From an uncultured Lachnoclostridium sp. (lineage in GTDB: Bacteria > Bacillota > Clostridia > Lachnospirales > Lachnospiraceae), in NCBI GenBank assembly GCA_946402335.1, contig CAMIWE010000011.1, forward strand, positions 1 through 49,699: 49,699 nucleotides of DNA, given 5' to 3'. A model generated the notes under the pieces. That model was given only the letters and a program-made list of their open reading frames with translations, ran no database searches and was not told where the DNA came from. Positions within the stretch are counted from its first letter, which is position 1. The number at the start of each line of letters is the position of its first letter. This document shows, piece after piece, positions 29,790 through 37,600 of this stretch. The translations under genes and the position numbers were made by a program.

Positions 29790-30054
29790 TGGCTGTCATC
29801 TCCTTTTCAAGAGCCTCATAAAGCTCTTCGGAAAATGTGATCTCCAAAGACCGCTCGATCGCATGGCTCTTCTTTGCTTTTAAAAAGCATGCGATGTTAT
29901 CACAAAGGTAAGCTCCGCGTCCGTTTTTCTTTCCTGTACGGTCGATTTCCACCATATCCTCAGGCGTACGGATTACGCGGATCAGTTCCTTTTTCGGTTT
30001 TATCTCCCCGCATCCGGTACATTTGCGGAGCGGGATCTTCTTCGTCTTCGGCAT
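29782..30054 (-). CDS. ylxR: YlxR/RnpM family RNA-binding protein
   Basis: A 90-residue YlxR-family protein with LRKCTGCGEIKPKKELIRV, GRGAYLCDN and CFLKAKKSHAIERSL. In B. subtilis the homologue (RnpM) has been reported to bind RNase P RNA and modulate its activity. It sits between nusA and ylxQ as in most Firmicutes. The nusA stop lies 6 nt before its start. Confidence 0.93.
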   Translation of the reverse strand: MPKTKKIPLRKCTGCGEIKPKKELIRVIRTPEDMVEIDRTGKKNGRGAYLCDNIACFLKAKKSHAIERSLEITFSEELYEALEKEMTAND

Positions 30055-30060
30055 GGCTAC

Positions 30061-31116
30061 CTACCCTTCTACCTGAGACTCTCCCTTGATATCAATCTTG
30101 TATCCGGTAAGACGGGCTGCAAGTCTTGCGTTCTGTCCGCCGGTACCGATTGCAAGGCAAAGCTGGTGATCCGGTACGACAACTCTTGCGCTGTGCTCTT
30201 CTTCATTGACGTCAACGTATACCACCTTGGCGGGAGAAAGAGCATTCTTAATAAGAATCTCCGGGTTGTCGCTCCAGTTGATGATATCAATCTTCTCACC
30301 GCGGAGTTCGTCCACAACGGCGTTTACACGGGAGCTGTTCACACCGACGCATGCGCCGACGGGATCTACATTCGGATGATGGGAATAAACCGCCATCTTC
30401 GTTCTCTGTCCGGCCTCACGGCTGATGCTCTTAATCTCAACCGTTCCGTCGGCAACCTCAGCAACCTCATTCTCAAACAGCCGCTTAACAAGGTCCGGAT
30501 GCGTACGGGATACCGTAATCTTCGGACCCTTGGGCGTCTCTTTTACTTCAAGAACATATACCTTAACGCGCTCATTGAGACGGAAAGACTCGCCGCGAAT
30601 CTGCTCTGCCTCGAGAAGAAGCGCGTCCATCTTGCCGAGATTCAGCGTAATCGTCTTTTCGTTGATACGCTGTACAATACCGGTAACGACTTCATGTTCT
30701 TTGCCGGCATACTTCTCATACAGCTGTTTCCGCTCTTCCTCGCGGATCTTCTGAACAATTGCCTGCTTTGCGCGGCTGGCAACGATACGGCCGAAGTCAT
30801 GAGGGATTACTTCCTGGTAGGCAACATCACCGATTGCGAGTTTCTTATGCGGGAAGCGGGCCGCAGCCTCTTCGGGCGTAATCTGAATGGCCGGATCTTC
30901 CACATTGTCCGTAACTTCGAAACCGGAAAGGACCTTCACGTCGCCGCTCTCGGGATCAATGTTAACCGTTACATAATCGTTCTTTTTATACTCGTTCTTT
31001 ACTGCGGCAACGAGAGCCGTTTCAATTGCCTCCAAAAGCACTTCCTTCGGAATGTCTTTCTCCTTTTCAATCGTATTCAGTGCTTCGATCAGCATGTTTT
31101 TGTTTTCTTTTTCCAT
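30061..31116 (-). CDS. nusA: Transcription termination/antitermination factor NusA
   Basis: A 351-residue NusA of the short Gram-positive form: N-terminal RNAP-binding domain, S1 domain (about 130-200), and two KH domains ending with QLCLAIGTGGQNARLAARLTGYKIDI. The acidic repeats of E. coli NusA are absent, as expected. The ATG at 31116 has AGAGGA 4 nt upstream. The longer frame overlaps rimP and is rejected. It begins 23 nt after rimP. Confidence 0.97.
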   Translation of the reverse strand: MEKENKNMLIEALNTIEKEKDIPKEVLLEAIETALVAAVKNEYKKNDYVTVNIDPESGDVKVLSGFEVTDNVEDPAIQITPEEAAARFPHKKLAIGDVAYQEVIPHDFGRIVASRAKQAIVQKIREEERKQLYEKYAGKEHEVVTGIVQRINEKTITLNLGKMDALLLEAEQIRGESFRLNERVKVYVLEVKETPKGPKITVSRTHPDLVKRLFENEVAEVADGTVEIKSISREAGQRTKMAVYSHHPNVDPVGACVGVNSSRVNAVVDELRGEKIDIINWSDNPEILIKNALSPAKVVYVDVNEEEHSARVVVPDHQLCLAIGTGGQNARLAARLTGYKIDIKGESQVEG

Positions 31117-31139
31117 GGTGTCCTCTTTTCTGTAATATT

Positions 31140-31613
31140 TTATTCGGTTTCCCATACAAATGCCTGGCGGATCATGGAGAGATTCTTTCTCTCGATGACC
31201 AGATCCGCGCCGTCCGCGCAAACCGTGATGCTGTCACGGTCATATGCCTTCAGTTCCGCAGTCAGTTCTTTCCTGCCGCCGACCGAGCGGAAGAATTTCA
31301 TTTCCACCGGTTTGCCGATGTTTCGCTCGAAATCCTTTTCCTTCTTAAGCGGTCTCGTAAGACCCGGCGAGCTGACTTCCAGAATATACGCTTCTTCAAT
31401 GAAATCGGCTTCGTCCAGACGGTCACTCAGAGCCCTGCTGACCTTTTCGCAATCGTCAATCGTGATACCGCCCGGTTTATCGATATAAATGCGAAGGTAC
31501 CAGTCGCCTGCTTCCTTCTCATAATCGATATCGACCAGCTCGAACCGGCATTCCGAAAGGATCGGCTCCAAAAGCTCTGCCGTCCTGCTTTCGTATGTTT
31601 CCTTTTTGGCCAT
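31140..31613 (-). CDS. rimP: Ribosome maturation factor RimP
   Basis: A 157-residue RimP, which helps 30S assembly. EPILSECRFELVDIDYEKEAGDWYLRIYIDK and LEVSSPGLTRPLKKEKDF are the family signatures. First gene of the nusA-infB operon, with GGAGGAAGGA before the ATG and a promoter about 95 nt upstream. Confidence 0.96.
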   Translation of the reverse strand: MAKKETYESRTAELLEPILSECRFELVDIDYEKEAGDWYLRIYIDKPGGITIDDCEKVSRALSDRLDEADFIEEAYILEVSSPGLTRPLKKEKDFERNIGKPVEMKFFRSVGGRKELTAELKAYDRDSITVCADGADLVIERKNLSMIRQAFVWETE

Positions 31614-31654
31614 TCTAATCCTTCCTCCGTGCTTTCTATCAGAAAAGCAAACGG

Positions 31655-31682
31655 AAAGGAGTTCCGAATTCGGAACTCCTTT
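31655..31682. promoter_or_regulatory. 28-bp perfect palindrome in the rimP-nusA leader
   Basis: A perfect inverted repeat with no spacer, centred on GAATTC, lying between the rimP promoter and the rimP start. In RNA it gives a stem of up to 12-13 bp with a tight loop. On the minus strand it is followed by CCGTTTGCTTTTC, a weak U-rich stretch, so it could be an attenuator. On the plus strand four T and ACAATACC follow. It might also be a protein operator. Confidence 0.7.
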
Positions 31683-31709
31683 TACAATACCACTTTAGTT
31701 ACATTTGTT

Positions 31710-31737
31710 ATTATAACATCAGAATTATAAAAAGCAA
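31710..31737 (-). promoter_or_regulatory. Sigma-A promoter of the rimP-nusA-infB operon
   Basis: Minus strand TTGCTT (31732-31737), 16-nt spacer ending in TG-T, and TATAAT (31710-31715). Both an acceptable -35 and an extended -10 are present. The predicted start near 31703 gives a leader of about 90 nt that contains the 28-bp palindrome. The surrounding region 31683-31874 is AT-rich, with no further gene seen. Confidence 0.75.
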
Positions 31738-31874
31738 GTATTTTCTTCTAATAAATCCCAACATTTATAATTCTGTATTCAACATTTCCCGGTTCACAAT
31801 TTTTTTGTATTCTTTGAAAATGAACAGCCGTTGCTTATATAGATTTCTCGTATCGTCGCATAAACACAATTCTA

Positions 31875-32006
31875 TTACTCTGATTCCTTAGATTTTTGGT
31901 TTTTCCGTTTTCTGAGTTTAATCCCGCAGAAAACTCCGAATCCGCCGCAGGCAACCAAAGCAAGATATGTCAGTACGCTCTTTCCGAGCTCGGTTAAAAA
32001 CTGCAT
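31875..32006 (-). CDS. 43-residue single-pass membrane microprotein
   Basis: A short frame with a near-perfect ribosome binding site, TAGGAGGA 5 nt before ATG. The product starts MQFLTELGKSVLTYLALVAC, continues GGFGVFCGIKLRKRKNQ and ends KSKESE. Residues about 10-29 form one hydrophobic, glycine-containing helix and the tail is strongly basic, so a membrane helix with the C-terminus inside is likely. Tiny proteins of similar layout (one helix, GIKLRKRK-like tail) are, from memory, common in Lachnospiraceae and carry meaningless automatic names. Function unknown. It lies 44 nt after the his genes and may share their transcript. Real gene status rests on the binding site and composition. Confidence 0.75.
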   Translation of the reverse strand: MQFLTELGKSVLTYLALVACGGFGVFCGIKLRKRKNQKSKESE

Positions 32007-32050
32007 GATATTCCTCCTATAACCAATTCTTTGAAGTCAAATCAAATGAA

Positions 32051-33328
32051 TTATGATTTTCTGCGATTGGCAAGTTCTTTTACAACATCGTTCCAGTCGA
32101 GGCCACATTCCACCATCAATACCATCAGATGATACAGATAGTCGGCGATCTCATACTTCAGTTCCTCAGCATCGGGATTCTTGGCTGCGATTGTAATCTC
32201 GGTAGCCTCTTCGCCGCATTTCTTAAGAATTTTATCAATACCTTTGTCGAAAAGGTAATTCGTATAGGATCCTTCCTTCGGATTGTTCTTTCGCGAAAGA
32301 ATGATGTCGTAATCTTCTGTCAGAACGTTAAGCGGATTATAGCCTGCATATTCTTTTTTGCAAAGCTCCGTAAAGAAACAGGAACGGTTGCCGGTATGAC
32401 AGGCGGCACCAAGCTGATGAACCTTGGCAAGAATCGTATCGTTATCACAGTCAATTCGGAGTTCTTTTAAGAACTGGTAATGGCCGCTTGTTTCGCCCTT
32501 AACCCAGAGCTCATTCCGGCTTCTTGAGAAATACGTCATTCTGCCGGTATTGACCGTCTTCTCATAAGCCTCCTCGTTCATGTAGGCAACCATCAATACT
32601 TCGGAAGTCTTGTAATCCTGAACGACAACCGGAATCAAACCGTCCGGTCCGAGTTTGAACTCGGAGAACGGAATCGCGCTCACCAGGCATTTCGTGTCAA
32701 TTCCGAAATCCAAAAGAGCCTTTTTCACGCGGTTAATGTTCTTGCCGACATAATAATTGGTAAGTACGGCGGAAACATTGTCCATGGAAAGAATCGACTC
32801 GATATCGTTACGCACAAGGCTGTCACGTACCATAACCGGAAGCGGGCTCTGCGCAATGAACTTCTTCACCTTTTCCGGAACGACATGCTTGAATACAAAT
32901 CCCGCGATGCCCAAATCCTTCAGGGCGCTGAGTAAATCGGAATCTTCATATTCCTTACGGGACGTGTCGGGATCCGTATTGAATTCAACGAAAATGCTCT
33001 TCTTGCCGAAGCGGTCAATCGCCTTAACGATTTCCTCCTGCGGGAAATCATTCCCGTACTGTACGACAACTGCTTCTGCGCCGGTATAAAGGGCCTTCTT
33101 GACATCCTCAAACCGCTTTACGACGCAGCCGACGATCAACGGAATATCCGTTTCCTTCATAATCTCGCGAACCGTCTCCAAAAAGGCGTACTGTTCATGC
33201 TCGCCGGCATCATAATTATAGACATAAAGACCGTCAGCACCATTCTGTTCATAGGACTTTGCCTTCTCAATCACATTGGAACGGTACTCGGTTTCGGCAT
33301 TGATATAGGCATAAATGCTCTTTTTCAT
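32051..33328 (-). CDS. hisIE: HisIE with an N-terminal degenerate HisA/HisF-like domain
   Basis: A 425-residue fusion. Residues about 1-215 look like a HisA/HisF (beta/alpha)8 barrel. Residues about 220-325 are phosphoribosyl-AMP cyclohydrolase ([27 protein letters not shown] has the metal ligands). Residues about 335-425 are phosphoribosyl-ATP pyrophosphatase ([32 protein letters not shown]). Together the last two catalyse steps 2 and 3 of histidine synthesis. In the barrel domain both expected catalytic aspartates appear as asparagine by eye (AYIN near 10, VEFN near 115) and the glycine-rich phosphate loops are lost, so that part is probably not an active HisA/HisF. Start ATG with AAAGGAA 10 nt upstream; 2 nt after hisB. 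Confidence 0.93.
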   Translation of the reverse strand: MKKSIYAYINAETEYRSNVIEKAKSYEQNGADGLYVYNYDAGEHEQYAFLETVREIMKETDIPLIVGCVVKRFEDVKKALYTGAEAVVVQYGNDFPQEEIVKAIDRFGKKSIFVEFNTDPDTSRKEYEDSDLLSALKDLGIAGFVFKHVVPEKVKKFIAQSPLPVMVRDSLVRNDIESILSMDNVSAVLTNYYVGKNINRVKKALLDFGIDTKCLVSAIPFSEFKLGPDGLIPVVVQDYKTSEVLMVAYMNEEAYEKTVNTGRMTYFSRSRNELWVKGETSGHYQFLKELRIDCDNDTILAKVHQLGAACHTGNRSCFFTELCKKEYAGYNPLNVLTEDYDIILSRKNNPKEGSYTNYLFDKGIDKILKKCGEEATEITIAAKNPDAEELKYEIADYLYHLMVLMVECGLDWNDVVKELANRRKS

Positions 33329-33330
33329 GC

Positions 33331-33918
33331 TTAAATGGTTCCTTTCGTGGAAAGTACGCCTTCAAGGCGGGAATCATATTTCGTTGCCTGATCCAGGGCT
33401 TTGGCAAATGCCTTAAACATTGCCTCAAGGATGTGATGGTTGTTATCGCCTGCAAGCATTTTGATGTGCAGATTCATTCCTGCGGAATACGAAACCGCAT
33501 AGAAGAATTCCTTGGCAAGTTCGGTATCCATCTCACCGACACGGTCAACCGTAGTCGTTACATCGTAGCAGAAATAAGGTCTGCCGGAAAGGTCAAGAGC
33601 ACAAAGCATCAGCGTTTCATCCATCGGAAGGATAAAGCTTCCGTAACGGTTAATGCCGGCCTTGTCGCCAAGTGCTTCCTTGATAGCCTGTCCGAGAACG
33701 ATTCCGACATCCTCAACCGTGTGATGTGCATCGACCTCAAGGTCGCCTTCGGCTTTCAGGTTCATATCGAAGAAGCCGTGCTTCGCAAAACCGCAAAGCA
33801 TGTGATCGAAAAATCCGATTCCGGTGGAAATGTCGTATTTGCCTTTACCGTCTAAGTTAAGCGTACAGCTGATCTTCGTTTCCTTGGTTTCGCGGTTAAT
33901 GGTAGCCGTTCTGCTCAT
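33331..33918 (-). CDS. hisB: Imidazoleglycerol-phosphate dehydratase
   Basis: A 195-residue IGP dehydratase, step 6 of histidine synthesis. Metal motifs: GFFDHML near residue 36, [11 protein letters not shown] near residue 65 and [17 protein letters not shown] near residue 160. It is monofunctional: the phosphatase domain of enterobacterial HisB is absent, as in other Firmicutes. AAGGAGGA precedes the ATG. It follows hisD after 2 nt. Confidence 0.97.
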   Translation of the reverse strand: MSRTATINRETKETKISCTLNLDGKGKYDISTGIGFFDHMLCGFAKHGFFDMNLKAEGDLEVDAHHTVEDVGIVLGQAIKEALGDKAGINRYGSFILPMDETLMLCALDLSGRPYFCYDVTTTVDRVGEMDTELAKEFFYAVSYSAGMNLHIKMLAGDNNHHILEAMFKAFAKALDQATKYDSRLEGVLSTKGTI

Positions 33919-33920
33919 TC

Positions 33921-35219
33921 TTAATCCTCCTTGTTTTCAAAACGTACTGCGATGGAATTGGCATGTGCCGTAAGGCCTTCGGCTTCGGCAAATGTGGTAA
34001 TCTCCTTCCATACGGGCTGCAGAGCCTCTCTCGAATACGAGATCACGCTGCTCTTCTTCACAAAGTCATCCACATTGAGCGGGGAGAAGAATCTTGCCGT
34101 TCCGTTGGTAGGAAGAATGTGGTCGGGGCCGGCGAAATAGTCTCCAAGCGGTTCGCTCGAATACTCTCCGAGGAAGATAGCGCCGGCATTCTTAATATAA
34201 GTCATCGTATCAAACGGATTCTTCGTAAGGATTTCCAGGTGCTCGGAAGCAATGTCGTTGGCCGTATCAATGGCCTGTTTCATGGATTCCGCAACGAAAA
34301 TGTAACCGTAATTCTCAAGAGATTTCTCAATAACAGCCTGTCTCGAAAGCTTCTTTGTGAAGTTATCGACCCAAACGGAAACCTTTTCGGCAAGTTCCTT
34401 GCTCGTCGTAACGAGAATCGCGGAAGCCAGCTCGTCATGCTCGGCCTGGCTTAACAAATCGGCGGCAACATATCTCGGATTGGCCGTCTCATCGGCAAGC
34501 ACTAGGATCTCACTGGGGCCCGCAATCGAATCAATACCAACCGAACCGTATACGGCTTTCTTGGCAAGCGCCACATAGATATTTCCGGGTCCGACAATTT
34601 TATCAACCTTCGGAATGCTCTCCGTTCCGTACGCTAGCGCTGCAATAGCCTGGGCTCCTCCGACCTTTAAGATACGGTCTACACCGGCTTCCACGGCGGC
34701 AACAACCGAAGTCGGATTCAGTCCGCCGCTCTTCTGGGGAGGCGTTACCATGATGATTTCATTTACGCCGGCAACCTTAGCGGGGATTACATTCATCAAA
34801 ACGCTTGAGGAAAGCACTGCCTTTCCGCCCGGAACATAAACGCCGACCTTGGCAATCGGAAGGATTCGCTGGCCGAGGAATATACCGTCCTTCGTATCAA
34901 ACCAGCTGGACCGCTTCTGAAGCATGTGATAATCGCGGATGTTTTTGATCGCATCCCGTATAACCTTTAACAATTCGGGATCAATCTCGCGGTATGCCTG
35001 CTCAATCTCCTCCTTTGTAACTTCAATCGTATCCTTTGTAATTTCTACACCGTCAAAGCGCGCGGTATAGTCAAATACGGCGCTGTCGCCGTTCGCGCGG
35101 ACATTCTTAATAATTTCGGCTACCGCATCCTCCTGTTTACGGAAGGAATCGGTGCTCCGCTTTGCAAGAATATCCTGCAGCTCACGTTTGGATTGCTCCG
35201 TTAATGTAACGATTCTCAT
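33921..35219 (-). CDS. hisD: Histidinol dehydrogenase
   Basis: A 432-residue zinc enzyme for the last two steps from histidinol to histidine. Typical segments are GQRILPIAKVGVYVPGGKA, VGPGNIYVALAKK, GPSEILVLAD, LSQAEHDE (zinc region) and ASEHLEI with the catalytic Glu-His pair. AGAGGT lies upstream of the ATG. It follows the hisZG gene by 16 nt. Confidence 0.97.
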   Translation of the reverse strand: MRIVTLTEQSKRELQDILAKRSTDSFRKQEDAVAEIIKNVRANGDSAVFDYTARFDGVEITKDTIEVTKEEIEQAYREIDPELLKVIRDAIKNIRDYHMLQKRSSWFDTKDGIFLGQRILPIAKVGVYVPGGKAVLSSSVLMNVIPAKVAGVNEIIMVTPPQKSGGLNPTSVVAAVEAGVDRILKVGGAQAIAALAYGTESIPKVDKIVGPGNIYVALAKKAVYGSVGIDSIAGPSEILVLADETANPRYVAADLLSQAEHDELASAILVTTSKELAEKVSVWVDNFTKKLSRQAVIEKSLENYGYIFVAESMKQAIDTANDIASEHLEILTKNPFDTMTYIKNAGAIFLGEYSSEPLGDYFAGPDHILPTNGTARFFSPLNVDDFVKKSSVISYSREALQPVWKEITTFAEAEGLTAHANSIAVRFENKED

Positions 35220-35235
35220 TGGTAAAACCTCTCGT

Positions 35236-36891
35236 TTAATTGTTATTCAATACTTCTTTAATATCTTTAATAAGCTTCTGGATGCGCTCCTGCTCCATCT
35301 TCATGCTGACCTGGTTTACAACCATTCTCGCAGACAAAGGAGCAACTTCTTCGAGTACGTCAAGCCCGTTCTCGCGAAGCGTTGAACCGGTTTCCACGAT
35401 ATCCACGATAACTTCGGAAAGTCCGACAATCGGGGCAAGCTCAATGGAACCGTTCAGTTTAATGATTTCAACGGACTGGTGCTTTACATTTAAGAAATAG
35501 TCCTTTGCGATAGCAGGATACTTCGTTGCGACACGGATTACCTTACCGCTTCCGAGAAGCTCCTTTGCCTCCTTCGGACCGGCAACGCACATTCTGCATT
35601 TGCCCATCTGAAAATCAATGACTTCGTAAAGCTTACGGCCTTCCTCTAAGATTGTATCCTTTCCGACAATACCGATATCGGCAGCGCCGTATTCCACATA
35701 GGTCGGAACATCGTTGGCCTTTGCAAGGAAGAAGCGCATCTTCTGTTCTTCGTTCGTGAAGATCAGTTTACGGGTATTCTTATCCTTCATTTCCTCACAG
35801 GAATAACCGGCTTTTGTAAGGATTTCCATTGCCTTATCGGCAAGACGTCCTTTGGCAAGTGCTACGGTAATGTATTCCTGACAGGGCTCCTGCTTAAGAA
35901 TACCGGAAAGTTCCTGACGCTCAATAGCCATCATCAATGCATCCACGGTAATGGACATGCCGATTGCGGGAGCATCCATGCCGAACTGGGAAACCAGGTT
36001 GTCATAACGGCCGCCCGAAGCAACCGGTTCGCCCGAGCCATAGGTGATCGCACGGAATATGATACCGGTGTAATAACGGTATTTGCTGAGCATGCCGAGA
36101 TCTAAGGATACATAACGGTCGTATTTGTCCTTTTTCAGAATGTCGTACAACGCCTGAAGACGGTCAAGCGCACAAAGGCTTCTCCGGTTCTTCGTAAGCT
36201 GGCGGATCTCACCGATCTTTTCAAAACTTCCGAACAGTTCGGGAATCCGAAGGATCAGTTCCTTGTCCTCATTGCTTACGGAAGTCTGGGAAAGAAGCTG
36301 CGATGCGCCGGTAAGATTCTTCGTTTTGATCAGTTTGCGAAGGGATTCTTCCTCTTCCTCGCTGAAGCGGCAGTCCTCGACAAGTCCTTTAAAGAAGGCG
36401 GCCATACCGATCTCAATCTGAAAACTGCTGATACCGGCAGCAAGAATACATTCAATTGTCAGCTTGATCATTGCCGCATCGGCTTCCACGCTTGCATCAT
36501 TCATAAGTTCCGCGCCGAGCTGCGTTGTTTCCTTCAGTCTTCCCTGATAGCTTTCATTGTTCTGGAACGTATTGCCGCAATAGCAAAGCTTAATCGGCCC
36601 GGTCTCTCCGCGGAAATACTTGGCAACCGATCTTGCGATGGAAGGCGTCATATCCGGACGAAGTACAAGCGTATTGCCTTCCCGGTCAAAGAATTTATAC
36701 ATATCCTTTGACGGTACGGTACCGCGTTCTTTACTGAAAATATCAAAATATTCAAAGGAAGGCGTTTCGATATCGAGATAACCGTGCTGATGCATGCAGT
36801 CCTTAAGTTTGGTCTGAAGGACCAGCTTCTCTCTGCATTCCGTACCGTAAATGTCCCGAACACCTTCCGGGGTGTGTAATAATTCAGTCAT
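35236..36891 (-). CDS. hisZG: HisZ-HisG fusion: ATP phosphoribosyltransferase with regulatory domain
   Basis: A 551-residue single chain joining two normally separate subunits. Residues 1 to about 325 are HisZ, a histidyl-tRNA synthetase-like regulatory subunit (TPEGVRDIYG, LRPDMTPSIAR, GRLKETTQLGAEL, ASGGRYDNL). Residues about 336-551 are the short-form catalytic HisG (ALAKGRLADKAMEIL, AADIGIVGKDTI, DIVETGSTLRENGL). It carries out step 1 of histidine synthesis, with the HisZ half needed for activity and histidine feedback in short-form systems. No stop or frameshift lies between the halves. The ATG at 36891 has only a weak GAGAAA site. First gene behind a very strong promoter. Confidence 0.94.
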   Translation of the reverse strand: MTELLHTPEGVRDIYGTECREKLVLQTKLKDCMHQHGYLDIETPSFEYFDIFSKERGTVPSKDMYKFFDREGNTLVLRPDMTPSIARSVAKYFRGETGPIKLCYCGNTFQNNESYQGRLKETTQLGAELMNDASVEADAAMIKLTIECILAAGISSFQIEIGMAAFFKGLVEDCRFSEEEEESLRKLIKTKNLTGASQLLSQTSVSNEDKELILRIPELFGSFEKIGEIRQLTKNRRSLCALDRLQALYDILKKDKYDRYVSLDLGMLSKYRYYTGIIFRAITYGSGEPVASGGRYDNLVSQFGMDAPAIGMSITVDALMMAIERQELSGILKQEPCQEYITVALAKGRLADKAMEILTKAGYSCEEMKDKNTRKLIFTNEEQKMRFFLAKANDVPTYVEYGAADIGIVGKDTILEEGRKLYEVIDFQMGKCRMCVAGPKEAKELLGSGKVIRVATKYPAIAKDYFLNVKHQSVEIIKLNGSIELAPIVGLSEVIVDIVETGSTLRENGLDVLEEVAPLSARMVVNQVSMKMEQERIQKLIKDIKEVLNNN

Positions 36892-36950
36892 GTTTCTTTT
36901 TCTCACTTTCGCATGGTAGAGTGCTAATTTGGTAGCAAATGAATGTAGAC

Positions 36951-36979
36951 ATTATATAGAACGAAAATTCATCTGTCAA
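36951..36979 (-). promoter_or_regulatory. Consensus sigma-A promoter of the his genes
   Basis: Minus strand TTGACA (36974-36979), exactly 17 nt, TATAAT (36951-36956). Both hexamers are perfect. The start is predicted near 36944, so the leader is only about 50 nt, too short for a T-box. A small inverted repeat GCTA...TAGC lies in the leader. The mRNA starts strongly here, so control must come from an operator or from enzyme feedback. Confidence 0.9.
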
Positions 36980-37045
36980 GACACAAATTGAAACCATCCG
37001 TTTACATTCGCAAAAGCCTTTGGTTTCCGCTTTTCCATGCTTATT

Positions 37046-37600
37046 TTATTCGTTGTATTCCTCTTCCGTTTCCCTGCGGTCCAGATCATCGTTAACATAT
37101 TCGAGATAATTGATATAGATGCTGTCGCCTTTTTTGTAAAACCTCGTTCCGTCCAGTTCGTCAAATGCGATGCTCTTCCGTCCGCCTTTTTGCATGCGGG
37201 CGTAAAAGTAAGCGAGTTCCTTATAATTCATATAATAGATGATCTCGCGCTGCGTATAGTAAATCAAAAGAAACGCCACACCGCCCTGTTCTTCGAAATC
37301 CTTCATGTATTTGACCTGGTGCTCATGCACGTTTTGAAGCGGAAACGTATCCTGTGCGCACTCCTTACAGTCAAAACAAAGCGGAACGCCCTGCGCAACG
37401 CCGACATAATCGACCGTACTGATCTGGTCAAAATAAGCAAGCGTGATATGCTTCGATTCCTTATCAATCTCAATCGGCGTGATCGGAGTCGGAATCTTAT
37501 GGACTAACGCAATTCCGTTGTCCCGGTAATATTCATTGGTTTCATTGATCAGTTCTTCAAAGAACGATCCCCGGAGTCCCCGGGATTTCCATGACGGCAT
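37046..37600 (-). CDS. recU: Holliday junction resolvase RecU
   Basis: A 184-residue RecU, the Firmicutes Holliday-junction-cutting enzyme. RGLRGSFFEELINETNEYYRDNGIALVHKIPTPITP opens the protein. STVDYVGVAQGVPLCFDCKE holds the nuclease aspartate, glutamate and lysine, and FPLQNVHEHQ follows. The ATG at 37600 has AAAGGGG 9 nt upstream and lies inside the rluA-type gene's 3' end (44-nt overlap, different frame). Last gene of the long upstream run; no clear terminator follows, only a weak AAAAGC/GCTTTT stem. Confidence 0.95.
   Translation of the reverse strand: MPSWKSRGLRGSFFEELINETNEYYRDNGIALVHKIPTPITPIEIDKESKHITLAYFDQISTVDYVGVAQGVPLCFDCKECAQDTFPLQNVHEHQVKYMKDFEEQGGVAFLLIYYTQREIIYYMNYKELAYFYARMQKGGRKSIAFDELDGTRFYKKGDSIYINYLEYVNDDLDRRETEEEYNE

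Noticed and set aside
31683..31874. Terminator for the his/microprotein transcript
   Set aside because: The AT-rich stretch has only short, imperfect repeats and no GC-rich stem followed by U residues.
36905..36931. CIRCE (HrcA) operator in the his leader
   Set aside because: One half, TTAGCACTC, matches exactly, but after nine bases the other half should be GAGTGCTAA and reads AAAGTGAGA. No heat-shock genes are near.
36892..36950. T-box or attenuator leader for the his genes
   Set aside because: The perfect promoter leaves only about 50 nt before the start codon, with no T-box sequence or terminator hairpin.
36976..37164. A 62-codon minus-strand frame near the his promoter
   Set aside because: It overlaps the recU 3' end and the -35 box, lacks a good ribosome binding site and has no recognisable features.
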